This document shows, in pieces, positions 1 through 8,030 of a stretch of 64,000 bases of DNA (its first letter is position 1; every line of letters begins with the position of its first letter). A program made the position numbers and the translations under genes. Under the pieces are notes generated by a model. The model did no database searches. It was not told the origin of the DNA and worked only from the letters and a program-made list of their open reading frames with translations. Source of the stretch: Methanobacteriota archaeon (GTDB lineage: Archaea > Halobacteriota > Methanomicrobia > Methanomicrobiales > Methanoculleaceae). Location: contig JAEWLJ010000007.1 of assembly GCA_023393455.1 (NCBI GenBank), positions 62,001-126,000 of the forward strand, in the 5' to 3' direction.

Positions 1-123
1 GAACTGGTCGTCACCACGATCGATGGCCGCCCCCCTCTTCTTGCAGTCACCGACGCGGCAAAGCGGCTCTCCGGCTACGCCGGTGAACTCCTCCAGCAGA
101 TGGAGACCCTCGAGACCGCTTAG
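1..123 (+). CDS. C-terminal tail of an unidentified protein (5' end outside window)
   Basis: An open frame runs from base 1 to a TAG at 121-123 and gives about 40 C-terminal residues, ending in ...LLQQMETLETA. The codons have the GC-rich third positions of the neighbouring genes, so it is probably coding. It ends six bases before the next gene on the same strand, which suggests one transcript. Too little is visible to name a family. Confidence 0.55.
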   Translation, partial: ELVVTTIDGRPPLLAVTDAAKRLSGYAGELLQQMETLETA

Positions 124-129
124 ACCGTC

Positions 130-762
130 ATGAAAAAGAGCGCCGAAGGCTTTGCCCGGGTTGCCCGGGAAGTCTTTGCTCCGATCTACCCCGTCATCGC
201 GGAGCAGGCGCTTGCGTGGTCCTCGATACGGGACGGGATCGCGCTCGATCTCGGGAGCGGCCCCGGCCTCCTCTCCGTCGCGCTGGCCGAGAAGAGCAAC
301 CTCACCGTCGTCGCGCTCGACGCCGACCCGGCGATGTCCCGGATAGCCCGGACGACCGCCGACGGGAGCGCCGGCCGGGTGATCCCGGTCACCGGCGACG
401 TCCACTGCATGCCGATCCGGGACAATACCATCTCGCTCGTCGTCAGCCGCGGCTCGATCTACTTCTGGGAGAACTGCCCGCGGGCGTTTTTAGAGATCGA
501 GCGCATACTCCGGCCCGGCGGCGTCGCGTACGTCGGCGGGAGTTTCGGAACGCCCGAACTCCGCGAAGCCATTTTTATCGAGATGCGGCGGCGAAACCCG
601 AACTGGGACAGTGACGTCGCCCGGCGGAGCGGGCAGGCGACCCCCGAGACCCTCCGCCGCGAACTTGCAGAGAGCGGTGTCGCCCACGCCCGTCTCAGGG
701 AAGAAGAGGAGGGGATGTGGGTGGAGATCAGAAAAGACGCGATCACTCCGCACGCTCGGTGA
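130..762 (+). CDS. Class I SAM-dependent methyltransferase
   Basis: A 210-residue protein with a Rossmann methyltransferase core. Motif I is LDLGSGPGLLS near residues 38-48, an acidic motif II (ALDADP) follows, then a GDVHCMPI segment and the post-core motif LRPGGVAYVGG. This order is typical of Methyltransf_11/25 enzymes acting on small molecules; the substrate cannot be read from sequence. It follows the partial upstream gene by six bases and overlaps the convergent aIF2-beta gene by 20 bp at its 3' end. Confidence 0.8.
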   Translation: MKKSAEGFARVAREVFAPIYPVIAEQALAWSSIRDGIALDLGSGPGLLSVALAEKSNLTVVALDADPAMSRIARTTADGSAGRVIPVTGDVHCMPIRDNTISLVVSRGSIYFWENCPRAFLEIERILRPGGVAYVGGSFGTPELREAIFIEMRRRNPNWDSDVARRSGQATPETLRRELAESGVAHARLREEEEGMWVEIRKDAITPHAR

Positions 763-1360
763 AGATGATCGTCCCGGCGATCCGGGTGATCTTGATCTTC
801 ACCGTCTGGCCCGGTTTTGCATTCGCAACGTACATCGTGTAACGGTCCAGTTTCACCACGCCGTCGCCGCGCTTCGAGAGGAACTGCGGGGTGACGTCCA
901 TGATCGCGCCCTCGGTCGGCTTCGACGCTGCGGAGGGGTCAACGAGCACCTTCCGCTTCCGCACCGGCCGGTGGCCGCCGCAGGCGTCGCACCGGAGCGT
1001 CAGGACCCGCTCGGTCTTGACCAGGCGGGTGTCGGGCTTCCCACACTCCGAACAGATGACGTAGTCGTCGACATAACCCTTGATGATCAGGTTGATCTGC
1101 TCCTGCTCGAACTTCCCGGAGAAGACCGCCCGCGTTCCCTCCACCTTGCCGGCGGTGCCGAGCTCGCCGAGGAGGTGCTTCATCAGGTGTTCCTGATCGC
1201 GCCGGAGGGTACTCGCGATCTCGGCGAAGTTCTCAAGGACCGTGGTCTTCCCCTCGATGAAGACGCGGGCGGGTGGAACCGTGAACCGGTCCTCGAACTC
1301 CGTCGGCTCCGTGATATTGGTATACGCCTTCTTCAGAAGGTCTTCGTATGACGGGCTCAT
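743..1360 (-). CDS. Translation initiation factor aIF2 subunit beta with C-terminal TRAM domain
   Basis: A 205-residue protein. The first ~135 residues match archaeal aIF2-beta: an N-terminal helix (SYEDLLKKAY), a central alpha/beta domain, and a zinc ribbon with two CxxC pairs (CSEC and CDAC, near residues 103-127). aIF2-beta is part of the trimeric factor that brings initiator Met-tRNA to the small ribosomal subunit. The last ~60 residues (IMDVTPQFLSKRGDGVVKLD onward) resemble a TRAM RNA-binding domain, a fusion known in some methanogens. Archaeal aIF2-beta is usually about 140 residues, so the extension is clear. The 3' end overlaps the convergent methyltransferase gene by 20 bp. Confidence 0.9.
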   Translation of the reverse strand: MSPSYEDLLKKAYTNITEPTEFEDRFTVPPARVFIEGKTTVLENFAEIASTLRRDQEHLMKHLLGELGTAGKVEGTRAVFSGKFEQEQINLIIKGYVDDYVICSECGKPDTRLVKTERVLTLRCDACGGHRPVRKRKVLVDPSAASKPTEGAIMDVTPQFLSKRGDGVVKLDRYTMYVANAKPGQTVKIKITRIAGTIIFTERAE

Positions 1361-1471
1361 ACCTCACTATTGATCGCGCGACGTCAAAAAGTGGTTACCT
1401 CGCACACACGTATGCAGGTGGGCGGCCCACCGGGTCTTCAGTATGCTCCCCGCAGAAGACCGTGCGGTGCG

Positions 1472-1966
1472 TCACTGGGCGGCCATCTCTCTTCGCGACT
1501 GCCGGACGAGATCGATCAGCGGCTTCACCGCCCCCGGTCTCTTCGCGTCGCGTGCCGTGAGCGGAACCGCGCCCCGGACGTCGGCACCCTTCTTCGCGAG
1601 CATCGCCGTCAGCGTATCGAGCGTCTTTCGCGGCGACCCGCCCGATGTGCAGAAGACGATCGTGGGTTTCCCTTCGATGCCCCGGAGAGCGTTGACCGCG
1701 GCGTTGATCGCGGGGGTAGGGTTCCCTGCCCATACGGGAGTTCCGACGACGACCGTCTCGTAGCCGGAGACGTCGATGGCCGCGGGTTCGATATCGGCAG
1801 AATCCCCCCTCATGGCCCGGGGAGTGCCCTTCAGGTACCTCCCCACCTTCGAGTAGTTCGCAAGGTCCCTGACCGCGATGAGATCGCCGCCGGACGCAGC
1901 GGTGACCTGCTCGGCGACCGCCCGGGTGTTGCCAGTCTCCGAGTGATAGATGATGCAAACGGACAT
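1472..1966 (-). CDS. Flavodoxin-family protein
   Basis: Starting at the ATG ending at 1966 gives 164 residues beginning MSVCIIYHSETGNTRAVAEQ. The S-x-T-G-N-T segment is the flavodoxin FMN phosphate loop, and VVVGTPVWAGNPTPA matches the second FMN-contacting loop. The frame is open further upstream to 2077, but that part is Arg/Ser/Pro-rich and overlaps the end of ilvC, so I reject it. Likely a cytoplasmic FMN electron carrier or small flavoprotein reductase; the partner is unknown. Confidence 0.85.
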   Translation of the reverse strand: MSVCIIYHSETGNTRAVAEQVTAASGGDLIAVRDLANYSKVGRYLKGTPRAMRGDSADIEPAAIDVSGYETVVVGTPVWAGNPTPAINAAVNALRGIEGKPTIVFCTSGGSPRKTLDTLTAMLAKKGADVRGAVPLTARDAKRPGAVKPLIDLVRQSRREMAAQ

Positions 1967-2036
1967 ACCGGAGGGTACGACAGATGCGTATAAACGGCTA
2001 TTGGGCGGGGCCGCGTGGGGCGGAAAAAAGAGAGAT

Positions 2037-3026
2037 TTACTTCTTGAACTGCGGCATGAACGAACGGATCTCCGCACCCACCTCTTCGATCAGGTGCTCC
2101 TCGTCCGCCTTCGTCAGCGCGGTGAAGACCGGGCGGTTCACCATGTTCTCAAGCATCCACTCCTTCGCGAACTCGCCGCTCTGGATCTCTTCGAGGATCT
2201 CCTGCATCGCCACGTAGGTCTCCGACCCGATGACGCGGGGGCCGCGGGTCAGGTCGCCGTACTGGGCGGTGTTGCTGATCGAGTCGCGCATCTTCGTGAA
2301 CCCGCCCTCGTAGATCAGATCGACGATGAGCTTCGTCTCGTGCAGGACCTCGAGGTAGGCCATCTCCGGCGCGTACCCGGCATCCACCAGGGTCTCGAAC
2401 CCGGCCTTGATGAGCGAGGTGATCCCACCGCAGAGGACCGCCTGCTCACCGAAGAGATCGGTCTCGGTCTCCTCTGCAAACGTCGTCTCGAATACGACCG
2501 CGCGGGTCGCGCCGATCCCGCGGGCGTAGGCGAGCGCGATGGTCCGTGCCGCCCCCGTGGCGTCCTGGTGGATGGCAATGAGGGCAGGGACGCCCTTACC
2601 TTCCTCGTAGGTACGGCGGACCATGTGGCCGGGACCCTTCGGGGCGACCATCACCACATCGATGGTGGGCGGCGGAACGATCTGGCCGTAGTGGATATTG
2701 AAACCATGGGAGAACATCAGACAGGCGTTTTCTCTGATATTGGGGCTGATCTCGGCGCGGTAGATTGCTCCCTGATTCTCATCGGGGAGGAGGATCTGGA
2801 CGACGTCGGCGCGCTTGACCGCTTCGGCCACGGAGTAGACCTCAAAACCATCTTCGGATGCTCTCTGCCAGCTGCCGCCGGGCCGCAGGCCAATGACGAC
2901 CCGGCACCCGGAATCACGCAGGTTCAGCGCCTGGCCACGACCCTGGGAGCCATAGCCGATGACGGCGATGGTCTTGCCCTCCAGGGCGCGAGGGTCCGCA
3001 TCGGACTCATAGTATTTCTGCACCAT
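2037..3026 (-). CDS. ilvC: Ketol-acid reductoisomerase (NADP+), class I
   Basis: Converts acetolactate or acetohydroxybutyrate to the dihydroxy acid in valine, leucine and isoleucine synthesis. The 329-residue protein has the N-terminal Rossmann motif GYGSQGRGQA (near residues 25-34), where most family members have GSQGHAHA, and an all-helical C-terminal half with the Mg-binding acidic residues (DLFGEQAVLCGG region). Length is normal for the short class I enzyme. A TATA box lies about 35-45 bp upstream and a GGTG ribosome-binding element about 10 bases before the ATG. It is transcribed divergently from mptA. Confidence 0.95.
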   Translation of the reverse strand: MVQKYYESDADPRALEGKTIAVIGYGSQGRGQALNLRDSGCRVVIGLRPGGSWQRASEDGFEVYSVAEAVKRADVVQILLPDENQGAIYRAEISPNIRENACLMFSHGFNIHYGQIVPPPTIDVVMVAPKGPGHMVRRTYEEGKGVPALIAIHQDATGAARTIALAYARGIGATRAVVFETTFAEETETDLFGEQAVLCGGITSLIKAGFETLVDAGYAPEMAYLEVLHETKLIVDLIYEGGFTKMRDSISNTAQYGDLTRGPRVIGSETYVAMQEILEEIQSGEFAKEWMLENMVNRPVFTALTKADEEHLIEEVGAEIRSFMPQFKK

Positions 3027-3059
3027 AGATACTCACACCCCGTTAGACAGCAAACTTGA

Positions 3060-3072
3060 TAAATATTATATC
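3060..3072 (-). promoter_or_regulatory. ilvC promoter (TATA box)
   Basis: On the minus strand the A/T-only run ATATAATATTTA stands out. Its centre is about 40 bases upstream of the ilvC ATG, predicting a transcription start near 3039 and a leader of roughly 13 bases. The 19-bp inverted repeat at 3079-3097 lies directly upstream of it. Confidence 0.6.
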
Positions 3073-3078
3073 AGAGAA

Positions 3079-3097
3079 CCTCTGTGGTGCACAGAGG
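3079..3097. repeat. 19-bp inverted repeat between ilvC and mptA
   Basis: CCTCTGTG-GTG-CACAGAGG is a perfect 8-bp inverted repeat with a 3-bp spacer. It sits upstream of the ilvC TATA box in the divergent ilvC/mptA intergenic region, where an archaeal activator or repressor could bind. No T-tract follows on either strand, so a terminator is less likely. Confidence 0.55.
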
Positions 3098-3156
3098 GTC
3101 ACTTTAAGGTTGATGACGAGAAACCTTACTCTCAATAGGCTATTTGAGGATTTGTA

Positions 3157-4098
3157 ATGGAACTGCCAGATGTCCAGTCCAGCCTGCCAGAGGTCCGTAT
3201 CAACCTGACCAGGGTAGGTGTGAAGAACGTCCAAAAACTCGTTGAAGTCGCACGGTCAGGTAAACGGCCGGTCGTCTTCATCTCCAAGTTCGACGTCTTC
3301 GTCGATCTCCCCGGAAGCCTCAAAGGGGCGAATCTCTCCCGGAACTTCGAGGTGATCGACGATGTGCTGCAGCAGGCCATCGACGGCGACGTAAAGGAGA
3401 TTGAAGAACTCTGCAGCGCAGTGGCGAGGAAACTCCTCGATCGACACGAATACGCGGAACGAACCGAGGTTCGGATGCGGAGCCAGTTCATGGTCCGGCG
3501 GGAGACGCCGGTCAGCGAGACGGGTTGCCATGAGGTCGTGAACGTCAACGCACGTGCTGTAGCCCAGAGAAACGACGGGAACCCGATCATCCGAAAGAGC
3601 ATCGGCGCCGAAGTGACCGGAATGACCGCCTGCCCCTGCGCCCAGAACATCATGAAGGATCATGCGCTGCATGTCCTCGAGGATCTCGGGGTGGAGGAGG
3701 AGAAGATTGAGGCATTCCTGGACGAAGTGCCGATGGCCACGCACAACCAGCGCGGACGGGGTTTCCTCTGCATCGAGATCGACGACGACCAGCACATCAG
3801 TCTTGAGAAGATCATCAAGATCCTGAAGGACTCCATGAGCGCGCGCATCTATGAACTTCTCAAGCGGGGTGACGAGAGTTATGTGGTGATGGAAGCCCAC
3901 AAAAATCCCCGGTTTGTCGAAGATTGTGTCCGCGAGATGGCCCGCAAGGTGATCGCGCAGTTCCATGATCTGCCCGGAGACTCCGTAGTCACTATAAAGC
4001 AGACGAACGAGGAGAGCATCCACCAGCACAACGCATACGCAGAACGAAAAGCGACGATAGCGGAGCTCGTCGCGGAGATGGACGAGGGCGCACTCTAG
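3157..4098 (+). CDS. mptA: GTP cyclohydrolase MptA (FolE2/COG1469 family)
   Basis: A 313-residue homologue of the Fe(II)-dependent archaeal GTP cyclohydrolase that opens GTP to 7,8-dihydroneopterin 2',3'-cyclic phosphate, the first step to tetrahydromethanopterin. Diagnostic segments are GMTACPCAQ (metal-site cysteines, near residues 154-162), THNQRGRG (near 195-202), and the N-terminal LPEVRINLTRVGVKN. Length matches the family (about 300-320). It starts with ATG and ends some 220 bp upstream of frhA on the same strand. The T-rich stretch just after its stop probably terminates it. Confidence 0.93.
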   Translation: MELPDVQSSLPEVRINLTRVGVKNVQKLVEVARSGKRPVVFISKFDVFVDLPGSLKGANLSRNFEVIDDVLQQAIDGDVKEIEELCSAVARKLLDRHEYAERTEVRMRSQFMVRRETPVSETGCHEVVNVNARAVAQRNDGNPIIRKSIGAEVTGMTACPCAQNIMKDHALHVLEDLGVEEEKIEAFLDEVPMATHNQRGRGFLCIEIDDDQHISLEKIIKILKDSMSARIYELLKRGDESYVVMEAHKNPRFVEDCVREMARKVIAQFHDLPGDSVVTIKQTNEESIHQHNAYAERKATIAELVAEMDEGAL

Positions 4099-4194
4099 AT
4101 CCAATAAAATTCCACATTTTTATACTGTGCTAAAATATTCTACTATTTCGTATTACCTTCCCTCGATATTGTAACACTTTTACCTGTCCCAAAG

Positions 4195-4207
4195 CGAAAG
4201 ATATAAA
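4195..4207 (+). promoter_or_regulatory. frh operon promoter (BRE + TATA)
   Basis: CGAAAGATATAAA combines a purine-rich BRE-like hexamer with a TATA box at 4201-4207. The predicted start is near 4231, which leaves a leader of about 90 bases before the probable TTG start of frhA. The whole 4100-4320 region is much more AT-rich than its surroundings. Confidence 0.6.
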
Positions 4208-4233
4208 CTCTGTTTTCTTCATAATCCTTGTTG

Positions 4234-4249
4234 ACGTACTCGAGTACGT
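4234..4249. repeat. Perfect 16-bp palindrome at the start of the frh leader
   Basis: ACGTACTCGAGTACGT is its own reverse complement. It falls at or just after the predicted transcription start of the frh operon, a position expected for a repressor operator or an RNA hairpin at the 5' end. Confidence 0.65.
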
Positions 4250-4283
4250 TTTCAGTACAGAATTGTGTGGTAACACCAGTATA

Positions 4284-4296
4284 GTGTTCAGAACAC
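4284..4296. repeat. 13-bp palindrome GTGTTCAGAACAC in the frh leader
   Basis: GTGTTC-A-GAACAC is a perfect 6-bp inverted repeat with a single central base, 35 bp downstream of the 16-bp palindrome. A third, weaker stem (ATATCG...CGATAT, about 4302-4320) follows with the GAGG ribosome-binding element of frhA in its loop. Confidence 0.55.
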
Positions 4297-4322
4297 CAAA
4301 ATATCGGAATGAGGCGATATAT

Positions 4323-5690
4323 TTGTCGAAAGTTGTAGAGATTTCCCCAACTACGAGACATGAAGGCCATTCTAAGCTCGTTCTGAAGGTCAACGATGAA
4401 GGCATCATCGAGCGCGGAGACTGGCTTAGCATCACCCCGGTGAGGGGAGTCGAGAAACTCGCCATCGGTAAGACGATGGATCAGGTTCCAAAGATCGCAT
4501 CGCGTGTCTGCGGTATCTGTCCCATTGCACACACCCTGGCGGGTATTGAGGCGATGGAAGCATCCATCGGGTGCGAGATCCCCGAGGACGCAAAACTGCT
4601 GCGTTACATCCTGCAGTGTGCCAACAGGATGCACAGCCATGCCATCCACAACATCCTGGCCCTCCCGGACATGTACCTTCCCGGAACCGACGTGAAGATC
4701 AACCCGTTCACCAAGGAAGAACCGGTCAGGACCGTTGCCCTCCGGATCCAGCGGATCCGTGAGATCGGCCAGACGATCGGCGAGATCGTCGGTGGAGAGG
4801 CAATCCACCCGAGCAACCCCCGCGTCGGCGGCATGTACGTGAACATCAGCCCGCGTGCGAAGGCCAAGATCTATGACCTCGCGAAAGAGGCCCGTGTTCT
4901 CACGCAGCAGCAGATGGAGTTCATGATCGCGATCTTCCGGAACTACCAGAAGCGCGACTGGTCTGAGGTCGGCGGCGTTGAAGTCCCGATCCCGAAGGAT
5001 CTCGGCTACCACAACCAGGGCTACATGGCGACGGCGCCGGTCTACGGCAGCTCGAGCCTCGACGAGACCCCGATGTGGTTCCCCGAGCGGTTCACCGAAG
5101 TCCGCCCCTGGGACTGGTACATGGGTGAAGTAGAGGTCGACGAAGCCGACCCGAACTACCCGATCGGCGGCACCTCCCCCGTAGGCACCAAGGCATGGCC
5201 CCAGATGGAAGCCTGCACCGGCGTCCCGCTCTATGACGGTCAGCCCGTCGAGGTCGGACCGCGCGCGCGCCAGGCCATCTTCAGGAACTATGACGAGAAG
5301 GGCGCCATCGGCCTGCAGATCGCACGCCAGATGGAGTTCCCCGAGACCTCCTACGGCATCATCGACGCGCTCGACGCGCTCGACACCTCCGGAGCGGTGC
5401 TCGCGGACAATATCCCGCAGGGCGACGGCTCCCTCGGATGGGCCGCGAACGAAGCGCCCCGTGGTGCAGACGTCCACCTCGCCCGGGTCAAAGACGGCCG
5501 GGTGCAGTACTTCTCGATGCTCGTCCCGACTACCTGGAACTTCCCGACCTGCAGCCGTGCACTGACCGGTGCACCCTGGCGGCTTGCCGAAGTCATCATG
5601 CGCGCATACGACCCCTGCGTCTCCTGTGCGACGCACATGCTGGTGATCGACGAAGACAAGAGACTGGTGGCCCAGAAACTCATTCAGTGA
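4323..5690 (+). CDS. frhA: Coenzyme F420-reducing [NiFe]-hydrogenase, large subunit alpha
   Basis: Carries the Ni-Fe active site that oxidises H2 for F420 reduction. N-terminal nickel ligands are RVCGICPIAH; the C-terminal ligands are DPCVSCATH, followed by a ~17-residue tail presumably removed by the FrhD protease after the His. I choose the TTG at 4323 because homologues begin directly at SKVVEISPTTRHEGHS; the frame also has an ATG at 4263 adding 20 residues that look like non-coding leader. That gives 455 residues, somewhat longer than the ~405 I recall for Methanothermobacter, with insertions around EVEVDEADPNYPIGGTS. First gene of frhADGB. Confidence 0.93.
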   Translation: MSKVVEISPTTRHEGHSKLVLKVNDEGIIERGDWLSITPVRGVEKLAIGKTMDQVPKIASRVCGICPIAHTLAGIEAMEASIGCEIPEDAKLLRYILQCANRMHSHAIHNILALPDMYLPGTDVKINPFTKEEPVRTVALRIQRIREIGQTIGEIVGGEAIHPSNPRVGGMYVNISPRAKAKIYDLAKEARVLTQQQMEFMIAIFRNYQKRDWSEVGGVEVPIPKDLGYHNQGYMATAPVYGSSSLDETPMWFPERFTEVRPWDWYMGEVEVDEADPNYPIGGTSPVGTKAWPQMEACTGVPLYDGQPVEVGPRARQAIFRNYDEKGAIGLQIARQMEFPETSYGIIDALDALDTSGAVLADNIPQGDGSLGWAANEAPRGADVHLARVKDGRVQYFSMLVPTTWNFPTCSRALTGAPWRLAEVIMRAYDPCVSCATHMLVIDEDKRLVAQKLIQ

Positions 5691-5700
5691 GCGTACACGC

Positions 5701-6261
5701 ATGCTATTCCGTGAGATCGTGATCGCAGGATGTGGCAACCCCCTCTTCGGAGACGACGGGTTCGGTCCTGCAGTCGTCGAGGAACTCCAGAGACTACAAC
5801 TGCCCGATAACGTCAAGGTAATCGATGCCGGCCTTGGCGCCCCTCACTTCCTCTTTACGTTGATGGAAGATGCAGAGGTGCCGGTCAAGAAACTGATCAT
5901 CATCGATATCGCCGATTTCGGCGGCAACCCCGGTGATGTGACGAAACTCCGGCCCGAAGACCTGCCGCCGGGCACCTACCGGGATGCCCATTCGTGGGAT
6001 CTCTCAGAACCGCTACAGCGATTGAAGGACGTCATCGATATCACGGTCATTGGGTGCCAACCCAAGCGTGTCGCGAGCCATGAGTTTGAACTGGGGCTCA
6101 CTGAGGAGGTTGAGGGTGCCATTCCCAAAACAGTGCGTATTGTACTGGAAGAGATTGGGGTAGAATATGGGGCTACTATCAACCATCAAAGAACGCATCT
6201 TTGGGCGTCGCCGGGAGAAACCACCGGAGATTCCGGGGACAAACCCGGAGGAAAGGCCTGA
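5701..6261 (+). CDS. frhD: F420-hydrogenase maturation endopeptidase
   Basis: Ni-dependent protease that trims the C-terminal tail of FrhA after Ni insertion. The family signature is GCGNPLFGDDGFGPAV near the N-terminus, with an acidic Ni ligand around IDAGLGAPH and the DAHSWDLSEPL segment carrying the conserved His. Its 186 residues are slightly longer than usual; the last ~30 (HQRTHLWASPGETTGDSGDK) look unconserved and lie over the possible 5' extension of frhG, which begins inside this gene in another frame. It lies 10 bp after frhA. Confidence 0.9.
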   Translation: MLFREIVIAGCGNPLFGDDGFGPAVVEELQRLQLPDNVKVIDAGLGAPHFLFTLMEDAEVPVKKLIIIDIADFGGNPGDVTKLRPEDLPPGTYRDAHSWDLSEPLQRLKDVIDITVIGCQPKRVASHEFELGLTEEVEGAIPKTVRIVLEEIGVEYGATINHQRTHLWASPGETTGDSGDKPGGKA

Positions 6262-7126
6262 GGCGAAGCCGGCGGCAACCCAGCCGCACGCGAAGCCCGC
6301 GGTGAAGCCCTCTGATGTGATTGCGAAAGAAAAGGTGGAAGTTGTACAAAAGGAGGAAAAGCCTGTGGCAGAAAAGATTACGATAGGTGAATTACACCTG
6401 AGCGGATGTACGGGATGCCTCGTGACGCTTGCAGACAACTACGAGGGTCTCTTCAAGCTGCTCGATGATTACGCGGATCTCGTCTACGCGTTGACCCTGG
6501 TCGACGTGCGCCATGTCCCCGAGATGGACGTGTGCCTGGTCGAGGGTTCGTGCTGTCTGAACGACAAGATCTCGGTAGATGAACTGAAAGAGGCAAGGGA
6601 GAAGTCGAAGGTGCTCGTCGCCTACGGCGGCTGTGCGGCCTACGGCAACATCACCCGGTTCTGCCGTGGTGGTCAGTGGAACCAGCCCGGCCAAGAGGCG
6701 TTCGTACCGATCAGCGAGGTCGTCGACGTCGATCTCTACATCCCGTCCTGTCCCCCGTGCCCCCAGCAAGTCAGGAATGTCGCCGTCATGGCCTTCCTGC
6801 TGCTTCGCGGCAACGACGAACAGAAGAACCTCGCGACCGCCTACCTGACCCCGCTGATGCAGCTCGCACAGCGCGGCAACGAGGCATGCGGCTGCGACCT
6901 GATGTATGATGTCATCAACCAGGGTCTCTGCATGGGATGTGGGACCTGCGCCGGTACCTGCCCGGTCCGCGCCGTCACCATGGAGTACGGCAAGCCGAAC
7001 GTGAACCGCGACCAGTGCATAAAGTGCGGTGCCTGCTACTCGCAGTGCCCGAGAAGCTGGTTCAACTTCGACGTCATGAACAACTACGAGGGCATCATGG
7101 ATGCCATCAAGGGTGCCATGCAGTGA
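6167..7126 (+). CDS. frhG: Coenzyme F420-reducing hydrogenase, small subunit gamma
   Basis: Electron-transfer subunit with the proximal cluster site ELHLSGCTGC and a C-terminal two-[4Fe-4S] ferredoxin domain (CMGCGTCAGTCP ... CIKCGACYSQCP). From the ATG at 6167 the protein has 319 residues with a 66-residue Lys/Pro/Glu-rich extension (MGLLSTIKERIFGRRREKPP...). A GTG at 6365 is preceded at 8 bases by a perfect AGGAGG (6351-6356) and would give the usual ~250-residue subunit. Extension codons look coding (GC-rich third positions), so both starts may be used. With the ATG start the gene overlaps frhD by 95 bp. Confidence 0.9.
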   Translation: MGLLSTIKERIFGRRREKPPEIPGTNPEERPEAKPAATQPHAKPAVKPSDVIAKEKVEVVQKEEKPVAEKITIGELHLSGCTGCLVTLADNYEGLFKLLDDYADLVYALTLVDVRHVPEMDVCLVEGSCCLNDKISVDELKEAREKSKVLVAYGGCAAYGNITRFCRGGQWNQPGQEAFVPISEVVDVDLYIPSCPPCPQQVRNVAVMAFLLLRGNDEQKNLATAYLTPLMQLAQRGNEACGCDLMYDVINQGLCMGCGTCAGTCPVRAVTMEYGKPNVNRDQCIKCGACYSQCPRSWFNFDVMNNYEGIMDAIKGAMQ

Positions 7127-7137
7127 GGTGAGAAAAG

Positions 7138-8025
7138 ATGGACGTACTCGGTAACTACAAGTCCGCGATATCGGCACGCTCGACCGACAAGGACATCCTG
7201 AAGATGGCTCAGGACGGCGGTATCATCACGACGCTGTTTGCGTATGCACTCGAAGAGGGCATCATCGATGGTGCCATCGTCGCAGGCCCGGGCGATGAGC
7301 CCTGGAAGCCGGAGCCCATGGTCGTGACGACGAAGGCCGAACTTCTGGCCGCCGCCGGAACGCGCTACACCATCAGCCCGAACGTCTCCCTGATCAAGGA
7401 GGCGACCCGGAGCTACGGTCTCGACCGCGTCGGTATCGTCGGCACCCCGTGCCAGATCCAGGCTATCCGGAAGGCTCAGCTCTATCCGATCGGCATGCGC
7501 GACGTCGACGACAAGATCGCCCTCGCGCTCGGTATCTACTGCATGGAGAACCTCTCCTACCAGGCGCTCGAGGCAATGGTCGAGGACCACTGCAACCAGA
7601 AGATGGAGTCCGTCGTGAAGATGGACATCGGCAAGGGCAAGTTCACGGTCTACACCGAACGCGGTGCAGTCAGCCAGATGCCGCTCAAGCTGATCCACAA
7701 GTACGTGCAGCCCGGCTGCAACGTCTGCCTGGACTACGTGGCAAACCTCGCTGATATCTCCAGCGGTTCCGTGGGCAGCCCCGATGGCTGGAGCACGGTC
7801 TTCGTGCGGAGCATGAAGGGCAACGCCGTCTGGGACGCCGCTATCGCTGCAGGTTGCTTCGAGACGAAGCCGATGGACCAGGTCAAGCCCGGTCTCGACC
7901 TCGTGACGAAACTCGCAACCGAGAAGATCACGAAGAACCAGAAGAACGTGGATGCTCGTAAGACAATCGGTCTCAAGGCAGACGGAACCCCCAAGGGTCT
8001 CCGGAACCCCTACGAGTCTCCCTGA
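7138..8025 (+). CDS. frhB: Coenzyme F420-reducing hydrogenase, beta subunit
   Basis: Iron-sulfur flavoprotein that takes electrons from FrhG and reduces F420 through bound FAD. The 295-residue protein shows the family start (LGNYKSAISARSTD), QDGGIITTLF, the conserved GTPCQIQAIRKAQ segment and a cysteine pair GCNVCLDYVANLADIS for the [4Fe-4S] cluster. It starts 11 bp after frhG behind GGTGAG and is the last gene of the operon; a T8 tract follows its stop. Confidence 0.95.
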   Translation: MDVLGNYKSAISARSTDKDILKMAQDGGIITTLFAYALEEGIIDGAIVAGPGDEPWKPEPMVVTTKAELLAAAGTRYTISPNVSLIKEATRSYGLDRVGIVGTPCQIQAIRKAQLYPIGMRDVDDKIALALGIYCMENLSYQALEAMVEDHCNQKMESVVKMDIGKGKFTVYTERGAVSQMPLKLIHKYVQPGCNVCLDYVANLADISSGSVGSPDGWSTVFVRSMKGNAVWDAAIAAGCFETKPMDQVKPGLDLVTKLATEKITKNQKNVDARKTIGLKADGTPKGLRNPYESP

Positions 8026-8030
8026 AACAC

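Noticed and set aside
1950..3059. A 369-codon plus-strand open frame across ilvC
   Set aside because: Antisense shadow of ketol-acid reductoisomerase.
4143..5816. A 557-codon minus-strand open frame across frhA
   Set aside because: Antisense to the hydrogenase large subunit, which has intact Ni-binding motifs; no domain features of its own.
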